A stretch of DNA of 64,000 bases from CAZBLP01 sp964492825 (lineage in GTDB: Bacteria > DYJV01), in assembly GCA_964492825.1 (NCBI GenBank), contig CAZBLP010000002.1:13761-77760 (forward strand), read 5' to 3'. Below, piece after piece: positions 52,972 to 62,439 of this stretch. The notes beneath the pieces were generated by a model. It saw nothing but the letters and a program-made list of their open reading frames with translations. It was not told where the DNA came from and ran no database searches. The position numbers and the translations under genes were made by a program. Position 1 is the first letter of the stretch; the number at the start of each line of letters is the position of its first letter.

Positions 52972-54038
52972 TTAATTTATAAATTGCAAAAGTAATTCTT
53001 CCATAATAGCTTTTTGCACATGAAGTCTGTTTTCTGCTTGTGTAAAAANNNNNNNNNNNNNNNNNNNNNNNNNNNNNNNNNNNNNNNNNNNNNNNNNNNN
53101 NNNNNNNNNNNNNNNNNNNNNNNNNNNNNNNNNNNNNNNNNNNNNNNNAATTCTTCCATAATAGCTTTTTGCACATGAAGTCTGTTTTCTGCTTGTGTAA
53201 AAATAAATTTTGCGTTTTTTTCAAATATATCTTCAGTTATCTCTTCACCTTTATGAGCTGGTAAGCAATGCAGTACAAAAGGGTTTTTACTGTTATTATT
53301 TATTAAATGCTCATTAATTTGATATTTTTCAAAAATCTTAATTCTTTTTTTATGTTCATCTTCCTGACCCATACTTGCCCAAACATCAGTGTTGATAACA
53401 TCAGCATTTGTTGCAGCTTCTTCAGGGTCATTGGTTAAAATAAGTTTGCCTTTTCCTTGAGTTTTTACTTTATCGACGATTTGTTTGTTAGGTTCAAAAT
53501 TTTCCGGGAATGCACATATAAGGGTAAAATTCAATCTTAACAATGCTGTAATCCATGAATTCATCATATTATTTCCGTCACCTATAAAAGCAATGGTTTT
53601 TTCGTTAATATCACCGAGAAATTCAATTATTGTAAAAATATCAGTAAGAATCTGACAGGGATGCCTTAAATCTGTTAAAGCATTTATTACAGGAACTGTG
53701 GAAAATTTTGCAAATTCTTCCAATTTTTCCTGCTCAAAAGTTCTAATTGCCGCTATATCGACATATCTTGACAACACCCTTGCTGTATCTTTAATTTCTT
53801 CTCCTCTGCTTAATTGACTGTCCCTTGGAGAGATGAAAATGGAATTGCCACCTAATTGATTTATGCCTACTTCAAATGAAACTCTTGTTCTTGTAGATGC
53901 TTTTTCAAAAATTAATGCAAGTGTTTTATGCTGCAATGTATTTTGAATTTTATTTTTTTTCAATTCTTTTGTTCTGCTGAAAATTTTATTTATTTCTTCT
54001 GTTGTAAAATCTTCAATTGATAAAAAATGTCTTATCAT
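52972..54038 (-). CDS. argF: Ornithine carbamoyltransferase, interrupted by a false scaffold gap
   Basis: Makes citrulline from ornithine and carbamoyl phosphate. The N-terminal side has FEKASTRTRVSFEVG (carbamoyl-phosphate loop), LTDLRHPCQILTD and GDGNNMMNSW. The C-terminal side has HCLPAHKGEEI. The frame crosses a 100-N gap, but the 55 bases on either side of the gap (52994-53048 and 53149-53203) are identical, so the contigs overlap. Removing 155 bases gives a normal 303-residue protein ending IMEELLLQFIN, with its stop at 52972. The ATG at 54038 follows GGAGGAG. It is 43 bases after argD. Confidence 0.93.
52994..53048. repeat. Left copy of the 55-base contig-end overlap
   Basis: Identical to 53149-53203, on the other side of the N run. 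It is an assembly duplicate of argF sequence, not a biological repeat. Confidence 0.9.
53049..53148. other. 100-N scaffold gap
   Basis: Exactly 100 unknown bases, a default gap size. The flanks overlap by 55 identical bases, so no sequence is likely to be missing here. Confidence 0.97.
53149..53203. repeat. Right copy of the 55-base contig-end overlap
   Basis: Identical to 52994-53048. See the gap entry. Collapsing both copies and the N run restores the argF frame. Confidence 0.9.
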
Positions 54039-54055
54039 TAATCTCCTCCGATTTA

Positions 54056-54081
54056 TTAGCAAATAGCCGGTGGTTTGCTAA
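54056..54081 (-). promoter_or_regulatory. Hairpin between argD and argF
   Basis: TTAGCAAA and TTTGCTAA form an 8-base inverted repeat with a 10-base loop, immediately after the argD stop and about 18 bases before the argF start. No T-run follows, so it is not an obvious terminator. It may affect mRNA stability or the relative expression of argF. Confidence 0.4.
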
Positions 54082-55239
54082 TTAAAAAACTTTAAAAACC
54101 TTCCTTAATTTTTTCAAAGCCATATCTATTTCCTCTTTAGTTATAATCAAAGGCGGTACAAATCTTAATACTTTTTCTCCGGCAGTTACAGTAAGTACTT
54201 TTTCCTTAATTAACTCATTTACAACATCTGCAGCTTGAAAATCCAGCTCTAATCCTAAAATCAAGCCTAATCCCTTAACTCTTTTTATAAAAGGGAACTC
54301 TTTTGATAAATTTTCAAGATTTTTAAAAAAGTATTCTCCATTTGATTTAACTTTATTTAAAATTTTACCTTTCTCAATTATATCAAGCACAGCACACCCA
54401 GCTGCTGATGCAAGATAATTCCCTCCAAATGTGGAGGCATGAGTACCTGCAGAAAGAATTTGCATAAATTCTTTCTTACCAGCAAGTGCACCTATAGGAA
54501 TACCTCCTCCAAGTGCTTTGGCAAGAGTCATAATATCAGGCTCTATATTAAAATGTTCATAGGCAAAATATTTACCTGTTCTGCCAACCCCTGTCTGAAC
54601 TTCATCATACACAAGAACTGCATTGAATTTATTGCATAACTCTCTTGCTTTTTCTAAAAACTCTCTGTTAATAACATTAATTCCGCCTTCTCCCTGAATA
54701 ATTTCTATGAAAAATCCTGCAACATTTTCACTGAATTTTTCTGTAAGTGATTTTGTGTTGTTAAATTCCACAAAATCAACATAGGGCAAAAGCTCACCGA
54801 AATCTTTCCTATATTTTTCCTGTCCTGTTATAGACAAAGCACCTGTTGTCCTACCGTGGAAAGAATTAATACAGCTTAGTATAACCTGTTTTGAACTTTT
54901 TATTGAAGAGCCATGTTTTCTTACAAGTTTTATGGCAGCTTCATTTGCTTCTGCTCCGCTGTTACAGAAAAATACCTTGTCAGCAAATGAAATATTGCAA
55001 ATCTTTTTAGCTAAATCCTCCTGAGGAGGAATGTTATATAAATTGGAAACATGTAAAATATTATCAATTTGAGCTTTTAATATTTTGTTAAACTCTGGAT
55101 AACCATGCCCAAGTACGCAAACAGCAATCCCGCCAACAAGGTCAAGATATTTTTCATTGTTTGCAGAATATAAAAAACAACCTTTTCCTTTAACAAACGA
55201 GAGATTAAATCTTTTGTAAGTTTCAGCAATAGAGGTCAT
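54082..55239 (-). CDS. argD: Acetylornithine aminotransferase
   Basis: A 385-residue class III PLP enzyme of arginine synthesis. Motifs: LDLVGGIAVCVLGHG near 33, FCNSGAEANEAAIKLVRK near 95, SFHGRTTGALSITGQ, VYDEVQTGVGRTGKYFAYEHF near 215 and the PLP lysine in TLAKALGGGIPIGA near 245. It overlaps nothing and lies 14 bases downstream of ruvB. The argF gene follows. Lysine-pathway use (succinyl-DAP) is also possible in this family. Confidence 0.94.
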   Translation of the reverse strand: MTSIAETYKRFNLSFVKGKGCFLYSANNEKYLDLVGGIAVCVLGHGYPEFNKILKAQIDNILHVSNLYNIPPQEDLAKKICNISFADKVFFCNSGAEANEAAIKLVRKHGSSIKSSKQVILSCINSFHGRTTGALSITGQEKYRKDFGELLPYVDFVEFNNTKSLTEKFSENVAGFFIEIIQGEGGINVINREFLEKARELCNKFNAVLVYDEVQTGVGRTGKYFAYEHFNIEPDIMTLAKALGGGIPIGALAGKKEFMQILSAGTHASTFGGNYLASAAGCAVLDIIEKGKILNKVKSNGEYFFKNLENLSKEFPFIKRVKGLGLILGLELDFQAADVVNELIKEKVLTVTAGEKVLRFVPPLIITKEEIDMALKKLRKVFKVF

Positions 55240-55253
55240 TAAAATCTCCTTTT

Positions 55254-56252
55254 TTATTCAAATAAACCTTTTTGGTAATTTTTTCCAAAATATTCAAGAG
55301 CCAGATTTGTAACAACTCTTCCCCTGTTTGTCCTTTTTAAAAAGCCAAGCTGTATAAGGTAAGGTTCATACACATCTTCTATTGTATCTTTCTCCTCATC
55401 AAGGTAAGTTGAAATAGTATCAATACCAACAGGGCCGCCGTCAAATTTTTCTATAATTGAAAGAATAAATTTTCTATCCATAAGGTCAAGACCTTTTTCA
55501 TCAATATCCAGATTACCAAGTGCAAAATCCGCAATCTTTTTATCAATTTTGCCGCTGCCATGAACTTCTGCAAAATCTCTGACTCTTCTAAGCAGTTTGT
55601 TGGCTATTCTCGGTGTCCCTCTTGATCGACAAGCTATTTCATGAGCTCCTTCATCATTTATTTCAACTTTTAAAATTTTAGCAGATCTTTTTACAATTGT
55701 TTTCAGTTCGTCAGAATTATAATATTGAAGCCTGCCAATGTAACCAAATCTGTCCCGTAAAGGTGAAGTAAGAAGCCCGACCCGTGTGGTGGCGCCAATT
55801 AAAGTGAATTTATTTAAATTTAATTTAACGCTTTTTGCTGTTGGGCCTTGGCCTATTATAATATCAATTTTAAAATCTTCCATTGCAGGATAAAGAATCT
55901 CTTCAACTGTTCTGTTCATTCTATGAATTTCATCAATAAAGAGAACATCATTTTTTGAAAGATTTGTTAAAATAGCAGCCAAATCACCTCCTCTTTCAAG
56001 AATAGGCCCTGATGTGGAGCGAATATTTACATTTAATTCACTTGAAATAATGTTTGCAAGTGTTGTTTTTCCAAGCCCTGGAGGCCCGTAAAAAAGAATA
56101 TGGTCAAGTGTATCTTTTCTGTTAATAGCTGCTTTAATAAAGGTTTTTAAATTACTTTTTAATTTGGTTTGCCCTATGAATTGCTCTAATTTTGTGGGGC
56201 GTAAAGTTTCATCAAACTCATCTTTCATTAAAAATTCATTTTTCTTAACCAT
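55254..56252 (-). CDS. ruvB: Holliday junction branch migration ATPase
   Basis: A 332-residue AAA+ motor that drives branch migration with RuvA. Walker A YGPPGLGKTTLANII near 54-67, Walker B LFIDEIHRMNR near 100, GATTRVGLLTSPLRDRFG near 155 (sensor 1 and arginine finger) and a C-terminal winged helix. It overlaps ruvA by 8 bases. Confidence 0.97.
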   Translation of the reverse strand: MVKKNEFLMKDEFDETLRPTKLEQFIGQTKLKSNLKTFIKAAINRKDTLDHILFYGPPGLGKTTLANIISSELNVNIRSTSGPILERGGDLAAILTNLSKNDVLFIDEIHRMNRTVEEILYPAMEDFKIDIIIGQGPTAKSVKLNLNKFTLIGATTRVGLLTSPLRDRFGYIGRLQYYNSDELKTIVKRSAKILKVEINDEGAHEIACRSRGTPRIANKLLRRVRDFAEVHGSGKIDKKIADFALGNLDIDEKGLDLMDRKFILSIIEKFDGGPVGIDTISTYLDEEKDTIEDVYEPYLIQLGFLKRTNRGRVVTNLALEYFGKNYQKGLFE

Positions 56253-56832
56253 TATAAAGCTCGTTTAATACAAATTTTATTAAGTCCTCTATTGGCGCAT
56301 CTTTATATTTTTTTATGATTTTAATTACAATATCTTTAATTTCACCTGGTTTGTAACCTAAAGAAACAAGTGCATCAGTTAAATCCTTTTCTTTGTCAAT
56401 GTATATATCGTGAATTTCAGGTATAGTTGAATCTTTATCTCCAAATTTATCCTTTAAATCAAAGCACATTCTTTCTGCTGTTTTTTTGCCAACACCTGGT
56501 ATGGATGATAATAATTTAATGTTGTTGCCTTGAATAGCAGATATTATTTTTTCAACTGAAAGTCCTGATAAAATTGCAAGAGCCAGTTTAGGGCCTATTT
56601 TAGATACAGTCATTAGTTTATTGAAAAGTTCTTTTTCATTTTCAGTGAGAAATCCGTATAAAGTAATGGAATCTTCTTTAACTATTGTCTCTATTAAAAG
56701 AGCAACATTGTTGGTTTTGATATTACAAATAGTTGAAATAGGAGATAATACTTTATAACCAACTCCGTTAACATTAATTATAAGATAATTAATATCTTTT
56801 TTTATTATTTCACCTTTTAAAAAACCTATCAA
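56245..56832 (-). CDS. ruvA: Holliday junction DNA helicase subunit RuvA
   Basis: A 195-residue RuvA: OB domain at the N-terminus (MIGFLKGEIIKKDINYLIINVNGVGYKV), helix-hairpin-helix motifs (LMTVSKIGPKLALAILSGLS and LLSSIPGVGKKTAERMCFDLKDK) and a C-terminal RuvB-binding domain (about 150-195). It is 4 bases after ruvC. Confidence 0.96.
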   Translation of the reverse strand: MIGFLKGEIIKKDINYLIINVNGVGYKVLSPISTICNIKTNNVALLIETIVKEDSITLYGFLTENEKELFNKLMTVSKIGPKLALAILSGLSVEKIISAIQGNNIKLLSSIPGVGKKTAERMCFDLKDKFGDKDSTIPEIHDIYIDKEKDLTDALVSLGYKPGEIKDIVIKIIKKYKDAPIEDLIKFVLNELYNG

Positions 56833-56836
56833 AATT

Positions 56837-57328
56837 TTATCCTTTTAAAAAACTTTTAAAATTTTCTTCTATTAAATGACAATATGCAATTGCAAGAGCA
56901 TCTGATTCATCATTGTATTTAATGTCAGGGACATTATCAATAAGGCAGCTAATCATTCTTCTAACTGAATCTTTTGTTGCCCTGCCATTACCTGTTACAG
57001 AAGATTTTACTTTAGTAGGTGCATATTCCACTACTTTTATTCCTTTATGGATTGCTGCAAGAAAAACAGTGCCTTTTATATATCCCAATTTAATAGTTGA
57101 CTTTATATTTTTTGAATAAAATATATCTTCTATTGCAACAGAGTCAGGATGGTATTGGCTCAATATTTCGCTAAAACAATTGTATAACGCTTTTAGTTTA
57201 TCTTGAATATTATTAAATTGCGTTAAATTTAAAATACCGCTTGATACATATGAAAAATTATTGCGATTTTTTGTGATAATACCAAAGCCTGTTATTTTTG
57301 TCCCAGGATCAACACCTATTACCAGCAC
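56837..57328 (-). CDS. ruvC: Holliday junction resolvase
   Basis: A 163-residue RNase H-fold nuclease. It starts MLVIGVDPGTKITGFGII (first catalytic Asp), with VAIEDIFYSKNIKSTIKLGYIKG (catalytic Glu) near 65 and DESDALAIAYCHLI (final Asp pair) near 140. It is 1 base from yebC and begins the ruvCAB run. Confidence 0.96.
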   Translation of the reverse strand: MLVIGVDPGTKITGFGIITKNRNNFSYVSSGILNLTQFNNIQDKLKALYNCFSEILSQYHPDSVAIEDIFYSKNIKSTIKLGYIKGTVFLAAIHKGIKVVEYAPTKVKSSVTGNGRATKDSVRRMISCLIDNVPDIKYNDESDALAIAYCHLIEENFKSFLKG

Positions 57329-58083
57329 TATTCTACAAATTTCTCTAAAATTGAATCATCAATGTCAAAATTAGAATAAACTTTTTGAACATCATCAGAA
57401 TCTTCAAGAGAATTCATTAATTTTATCATATTTTCAGCATCCTTCCCAGCAAGTTTAACACTGTTTTGAGGAATCATTGTAATAGCTGCTTCAATATATT
57501 GAATATTATTGTCAACAAGAGCCTTTTTTACATCTTCAAATACAGATACTTCGGAAATTATTTCAAAAGATTTGCTGTCATCAGATTCTTTAATATCGTC
57601 AGCTCCTGCTTCTATGGCTATATCAAATAGTGTATCTTCATCAGCAATTTCTTTTGACACAATAATTAAACCTTTTTTGTCAAAAAGCCAGCTAACGCAA
57701 CCTGATTCACCTAATGAGCCGTTGTTTTTACTAAAAATATGCCTTATTTCAGAAGCTGCTCTGTTTCTATTATCAGTTAAGACTTCAACAAGCACTGCAG
57801 CTCCGCTTGGACCATAGCCTTCATATCTTATTTCTTCGTAATTAACTCCTTCAAGCTCTCCAGTGCCTCTTTTAATGGCCTTTTCTATATTGTCCTTTGG
57901 CATATTTGCTTCTTTGGCAGCAGCAATAGCGGCTCTTAGTCTGTTATTAGTCTCAGGATTGCCTCCACCTGTTTTTGCAGCAACAGTGATTTCTCTGATT
58001 AATTTTGTGAAAATTTTGCCTCGTTTTGCATCAACAGCTGCTTTTTTATGTTTTATTGAACTCCACTTGTTGTGACCTGACAT
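57328..58083 (-). CDS. yebC: YebC/PmpR-family protein
   Basis: A 251-residue protein starting MSGHNKWSSIKHKKAAVDAKRGKIFTKLIREITVAAKTGGGNPETNNRLRAAIAAAK, the family signature, with EGYGPSGAAVLVEVLTDNRNRAASEIRHIFSKNNGSLGESGCVSWLF. Members act as DNA-binding regulators and, more recently, as ribosome-associated factors that relieve stalling. The linkage to ruvC is widely conserved. It starts after AAAGGAG. Confidence 0.95.
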   Translation of the reverse strand: MSGHNKWSSIKHKKAAVDAKRGKIFTKLIREITVAAKTGGGNPETNNRLRAAIAAAKEANMPKDNIEKAIKRGTGELEGVNYEEIRYEGYGPSGAAVLVEVLTDNRNRAASEIRHIFSKNNGSLGESGCVSWLFDKKGLIIVSKEIADEDTLFDIAIEAGADDIKESDDSKSFEIISEVSVFEDVKKALVDNNIQYIEAAITMIPQNSVKLAGKDAENMIKLMNSLEDSDDVQKVYSNFDIDDSILEKFVE

Positions 58084-58150
58084 GGTAACTCCTTTATTTT
58101 TTTATACCATTCATTAATACATTAATATATCTTTAAAAAATTTTCAAGTT

Positions 58151-59428
58151 TTAGCAAAGCTTGATTATTTTCTTACCACCCATGTACTTTCTTAAAACTT
58201 CAGGAACAACAATAGAACCGTCTTCCTGTTGGTAATTTTCCAGAATAGCAACAAAAGTTCTTCCAACTGCAAGACCTGAACCGTTTAATGTATGGACAAA
58301 TTCAGTGCCTTTTTTACCTTTTCTTTTAAATCTTATTTTTGCCCGCCTTGCTTGAAAATCTTCAAAATTGGAACAGGATGAAATTTCCCTGTATTTCTGC
58401 TGGCCAGGTAACCAAACTTCAATATCATAAGTTTTTGCAGCTGAAAATCCTGTATCGCCACTGCATAAAGTTACCACTCTGTAGTGGATATTTAATCTTT
58501 TTAACACCTCTTCCGCATTAAGCAAAAGTTTTTCAAGTTCATTATAAGATTCTTCTGGTTTGGAAAATTTAACAAGCTCCACTTTATTAAATTGATGCTG
58601 TCTAATAAGACCTTTTGTATCTTTACCGTAAGAACCGGCTTCTTTTCTGAAGCATGGAGTATATGCTGTGAAATAAAGAGGCAGATCATCTTCTTTTAAT
58701 ATTTCACCTGCAAAAATATTTGTAACAGGCACTTCAGCTGTTGGAATAAGGAAATAGTCAATATCTTCAAGTTTAAAAAGGTCATCTTCAAATTTTGGAA
58801 GTTGGCCGGTTCCTGTCATAGTAGCTCTGTTAACCATAAAGGGAGGCAAAGTTTCGCAATATCCATGTTCTGAAGTATGAAGGTCAAGCATGAAATTAAT
58901 TAAAGCTCTTTCAAGCTGAGCACCTTCCTTAAAATAAAGAGAGAATCTTGCTCCTGTTAGTTTTGCTGCTCTTTCAAAGTCCAGGATTCCCAATTTTTCC
59001 CCAAGTTCCCAGTGATTTTTAGGTGTAAACTCAAATTCAGGTTTTTCACCCCAAACTTTATATTCTATATTATCATTTTCATCTTTCCCAATAGGTACTG
59101 ATTCATGAATCATATTCGGTATGTTTAATATAATTTTTTCAAATTTTTCTTCAATTTCTTTTAATTCAACGTCTATTTGCTTTATTTTTGATGATATTTG
59201 TTGCATTTCATTGATTAAGTTTTTATCTAATCCTCCATCTTTTCTCATAGCTGCAATTTCTTTGTTTTTCCTGTTTCTATCAGATTTTAGCTGCTCAACT
59301 TCTGTTATCAAACTTCTCCTTTTTTCTTCCAATATTTTAAATTCTTCAAGGTCAACTTTGGTGTTTCTTGCTTTTAACATATTTTCAACTTTATCAATAT
59401 TCTGTCTTAAAAATTTAATATCAAGCAT
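58151..59428 (-). CDS. serS: Seryl-tRNA synthetase
   Basis: A 425-residue class II synthetase: an N-terminal antiparallel coiled coil that holds tRNA-Ser (about 28-105), motif 2 in LYFTAYTPCFRKEAGSYGKDTKGLIRQHQFNKVELV near 255-290 and motif 3 in LNGSGLAVGRTFVAILENYQQEDGSIVVPEVLRKYMGG near 380. The ATG directly follows the TAA of the upstream gene, with AAGGAGG inside that gene, so translation is coupled. Confidence 0.97.
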   Translation of the reverse strand: MLDIKFLRQNIDKVENMLKARNTKVDLEEFKILEEKRRSLITEVEQLKSDRNRKNKEIAAMRKDGGLDKNLINEMQQISSKIKQIDVELKEIEEKFEKIILNIPNMIHESVPIGKDENDNIEYKVWGEKPEFEFTPKNHWELGEKLGILDFERAAKLTGARFSLYFKEGAQLERALINFMLDLHTSEHGYCETLPPFMVNRATMTGTGQLPKFEDDLFKLEDIDYFLIPTAEVPVTNIFAGEILKEDDLPLYFTAYTPCFRKEAGSYGKDTKGLIRQHQFNKVELVKFSKPEESYNELEKLLLNAEEVLKRLNIHYRVVTLCSGDTGFSAAKTYDIEVWLPGQQKYREISSCSNFEDFQARRAKIRFKRKGKKGTEFVHTLNGSGLAVGRTFVAILENYQQEDGSIVVPEVLRKYMGGKKIIKLC

Positions 59429-60418
59429 TTATCCCTCCTTTTTTGATAAAATCATATCAATAAAACTTTCCAGTCGTATTTTGTTCCTTTCATCTAATTT
59501 GCCAGGTCTGTCTCCTTCAAGAGTGAGAACAGGAATATTTAAATGTTTTTTAAAAATAGAGTCCTGAATATTCCTAAAGCAGAAAGATTGCACATAATGA
59601 ATAATTCCGTCAAGACTTCTTTTTTTAATTTCATTTTTTATATCTTTTAATCTGTCAAACACAGAATAAGGATATGTGTATAACAGATATTGCTCTATTA
59701 AATCATTGCAATTATTTAACATTGCAAATTGTCTCTGAACCTCGTTAAAAACAATCCTTGCATTAAATTTTTCAATTTTGTCATATAAATCAGTAATAAT
59801 AGGGGGAACACCTATAAAACCAAGCCGTACTTTTTCTTTAAATGGATTTCTTTGTTTAATTTTTAATATAAAATTATCAACTTTTTCTTCGAATTTGTCA
59901 ATATCAGAGTGAAAGTCAGATGCAGAGACCAGAAACAAATGATTTTCAAATCCCGTGACTTTGTTATCTTCAAAAGTTGCTTTATCAATAATATCTAAAT
60001 TTTTTCTTATTTTATCAATACGTTTTTTTTGCTTTTTAACCTGGGCATATTTAACATTGAAATATTTCATTAAATTTTCAATATTATTTTTCAATATATT
60101 GTAATCTTTATTATATGGATAAGAAAAAGGTATTATTTTAAAGTTTTTTTCTAACCAGGTTTCTGCTAAAGCATGGGTATTTGAACAATCACCTTCCATA
60201 ACAGCAATAATTTCATTTATATTATGTTTTATTGCTGTAGCGTATAACCCTTTAATCCAACTGCATATTGTTCTGGGAAAACCTTCCTGTTCAGCAAAAT
60301 TAATCAAATTTTCAGGCTTGTTATAGCTTATAAAAATATTGTTCAAATCAACAGGAACACTTTTTGCAGCAAATATTACTTCTACTGGAACTGTTGTTGT
60401 AATACCTATTGTTCTCAA
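59429..60418 (-). CDS. 2-hydroxyacyl-CoA dehydratase-family (HgdB-like) subunit
   Basis: A 329-residue protein of the HgdA/B-FldBC-BcrBC group, which binds a [4Fe-4S] cluster and performs radical dehydration or reduction together with a partner and an ATP-driven activator. Cysteine candidates: RTICSWIKGLYATA near 50, EGDCSNTHALAETWLE near 76 and VQSFCFRNIQDSIFKKHLNIPVLTLEGDRPGKLDERNKIRLESFIDMI near 280-325, the last being the family's typical C-terminal signature. No second subunit or activator gene is nearby, so its role may be different. It sits between serS and a SurA-like lipoprotein gene on one strand. Confidence 0.8.
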   Translation of the reverse strand: MRTIGITTTVPVEVIFAAKSVPVDLNNIFISYNKPENLINFAEQEGFPRTICSWIKGLYATAIKHNINEIIAVMEGDCSNTHALAETWLEKNFKIIPFSYPYNKDYNILKNNIENLMKYFNVKYAQVKKQKKRIDKIRKNLDIIDKATFEDNKVTGFENHLFLVSASDFHSDIDKFEEKVDNFILKIKQRNPFKEKVRLGFIGVPPIITDLYDKIEKFNARIVFNEVQRQFAMLNNCNDLIEQYLLYTYPYSVFDRLKDIKNEIKKRSLDGIIHYVQSFCFRNIQDSIFKKHLNIPVLTLEGDRPGKLDERNKIRLESFIDMILSKKEG

Positions 60419-60420
60419 TT

Positions 60421-61248
60421 TTAAATCTTGTTGTAATATATTGTTATATTTTCTGATTTTAACTTCTCTTTCAACCAGTAATTGAAAACTTTTTTCCTCT
60501 TGGTTTCAAGTAGTTTTTCCGATATTAATTTTTTGACATTTTCAAATGGAATAATTTTTTTGTATAAATTTTCAACTTTAATAATATAGAGATAACCTGC
60601 TTCACTTTTTATACACCATACTGAGTTTTTTTTCTCAAAATTAATTTTTTTCTGTATTTCATCAGGAATGTTTTTTAATTTTATTATTCCTTTAAAAGTA
60701 TATTTCAGATTATATTTTTTTACAATATAATCCAATGATAGATTTTTTTTTGCGTCATTGCAATAATTGTTATAATTATTTTCTTGATTAAAAATAATGT
60801 ATTTAATCTTAACTTTTTCATCATGATTGAATTCTTTAAAATGAGTTTTGTAATAGCTGTAGCACTGCTGGGTTGAAGGAGGAGTAAGCCTCCTTACAAC
60901 ATATTGCCTGACTTTTTTAAACTTAATATACCTTATAAGTTCATCTTTGTTTAGTTGTGACAAAATATTAGCATTTTTTTTGTCAGATTCAGTAATTTTA
61001 AAGCCTAATTTTTTAAATTCATTATCTATTATCGCTTCTTTAATAATTTCATTTAAATAAAACAGAAATATAGGTTTGGTAATTTTTATGCTGCTATTTT
61101 CATCAGTAATTCTTTTATTAACTTCATTTTTGTAAATTTTATAATCATTTACTTTAGCTACAAGAGACGGATTGATTTTATCAATAAATGATGAATTACA
61201 TGATGAACAGCATATTAATAGAATTATTAAAATAAAAAATCTATACAT
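60421..61248 (-). CDS. SurA/PrsA-like lipoprotein (putative peptidyl-prolyl isomerase)
   Basis: A 275-residue lipoprotein with a lipobox (MYRFFILIILLICCSSC). A SurA-N-like region (NPSLVAKVNDYKIYKNEVNKRI near 25-50) is followed by a long helical part and a parvulin-like domain (VKIKYIIFNQENN.. and ..GYLYIIKVENLYKKIIPFENVKKLISEKLLETKRKKVFNYWL). The isomerase domain is degenerate, so chaperone activity is more likely than catalysis. Start placed at the ATG overlapping the ychF stop. A longer form would read through it. Confidence 0.72.
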   Translation of the reverse strand: MYRFFILIILLICCSSCNSSFIDKINPSLVAKVNDYKIYKNEVNKRITDENSSIKITKPIFLFYLNEIIKEAIIDNEFKKLGFKITESDKKNANILSQLNKDELIRYIKFKKVRQYVVRRLTPPSTQQCYSYYKTHFKEFNHDEKVKIKYIIFNQENNYNNYCNDAKKNLSLDYIVKKYNLKYTFKGIIKLKNIPDEIQKKINFEKKNSVWCIKSEAGYLYIIKVENLYKKIIPFENVKKLISEKLLETKRKKVFNYWLKEKLKSENITIYYNKI

Positions 61249-62338
61249 TGAATCTGAAATGGATGATATCACCATCCTGAACAACATATTCTTTCCCCTC
61301 TAATCTTAAAAGTCCCAATTCTTTTGCTTTAGCTTCAGAACCTGCTTTAATATAGTCAGCATAAGAGATAACTTCTGCTTTGATAAAACCTCTTTCAAAA
61401 TCTGTGTGTATTTTTCCTGCTGCCTGAGGCGCTTTTGTGCCTTTTTTTATGGTCCAGCCTTTTACTTCAGGTTTACCGGCTGTTATATATGTAATTAAAG
61501 AGAGCAGGTCATAACCTTGTTTAATCATTAAATCAAGACCTGATATCTTAATCCCCATTTCTTCCATAAATTCTCTTTTTTCATCTTCATTGTCAAACTG
61601 AGCAATTTCTTTTTCCAATTTTCCTGAGATTTTTAAAAATTTTGAATTTTCTTTTTTAGAAAAATTTTCAACAGCCTGAACATATTCGGACAAATCGTCA
61701 TTATCTTCGCCAATGTTTGCAATGTATAAAACCGGCTTTAAAGTAAGCAGATTTAATGTCCTGATTAACTGTTCTTCTTCCTCATTTTTAATCTGGAAAA
61801 GCCTTGCAGGTTTTTCTTTTTCCAAAAGCTCTTTTAAACTCAACAATGTTTCATAATCTTTTTTAATCTGTTTATCTCCTGTTTTGAGATTTTTCTCTGT
61901 TTTTATCAATCTTTTTTCCACAGTTTCAAGGTCAGCAAGTATTAATTCCAAATTTATAATTTCAATATCTCTTACAGGGTCTATTTCCCCTTCAACATGG
62001 GTAATGTTATTATCATTAAAGCATCTTACAACATGGGCTATAGCATCTACATTTCTAATATTTGCAAGGAATTTATTTCCCAAACCTTCACCTTTGCTTG
62101 CTCCTTTTACAAGGCCTGCAATATCTACAAATTCCATAATAGGAAAAATGACTTTTTCAGGTTTTATTATTTCAGAAATTTTTATAATTCTTTCATCAAC
62201 TACATTTACAATGCCTATATTTGGCTCTATTGTACAAAAGGGATAATTTGAAGCTTCCACTTGTTTTGAAGTAAGTGCTGAAAAAATTGTGGATTTACCT
62301 ACATTAGGCAATCCGATTATACCGCATTTGAAACCCAT
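61241..62338 (-). CDS. ychF: Redox-regulated ATPase YchF
   Basis: A 365-residue OBG-family P-loop protein that binds ATP. G1 CGIIGLPNVGKSTIFSALT near 5-22, SNYPFCTIEPN, G3 DIAGLVKGASKGEGLGNKFL near 65-85 and a C-terminal TGS domain (GWTIKKGTKAPQAAGKIHTDFERGFIKAEVI). It starts after GGAG, is the first gene of a long minus-strand run, and overlaps the lipoprotein gene by 8 bases. Confidence 0.96.
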   Translation of the reverse strand: MGFKCGIIGLPNVGKSTIFSALTSKQVEASNYPFCTIEPNIGIVNVVDERIIKISEIIKPEKVIFPIMEFVDIAGLVKGASKGEGLGNKFLANIRNVDAIAHVVRCFNDNNITHVEGEIDPVRDIEIINLELILADLETVEKRLIKTEKNLKTGDKQIKKDYETLLSLKELLEKEKPARLFQIKNEEEEQLIRTLNLLTLKPVLYIANIGEDNDDLSEYVQAVENFSKKENSKFLKISGKLEKEIAQFDNEDEKREFMEEMGIKISGLDLMIKQGYDLLSLITYITAGKPEVKGWTIKKGTKAPQAAGKIHTDFERGFIKAEVISYADYIKAGSEAKAKELGLLRLEGKEYVVQDGDIIHFRFNV

Positions 62339-62439
62339 TAAATTCTCCTACAAACACTTAGTTGTGAATATTAGATAAACATTTTCAGATTTTAACCGTA
62401 ATGCCTAACATTTATATCATAAAATATAAAAACTTCCAA

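Noticed and set aside
52994..53203. Direct 55-base repeat as a mobile-element target duplication
   Set aside because: The copies flank exactly 100 N and merging them restores argF, so it is an assembly overlap.
52934..53224. Open frame running through the N gap on the minus strand
   Set aside because: It exists only because the N run and the duplicated contig ends are translated through. argF is the real gene in another frame.
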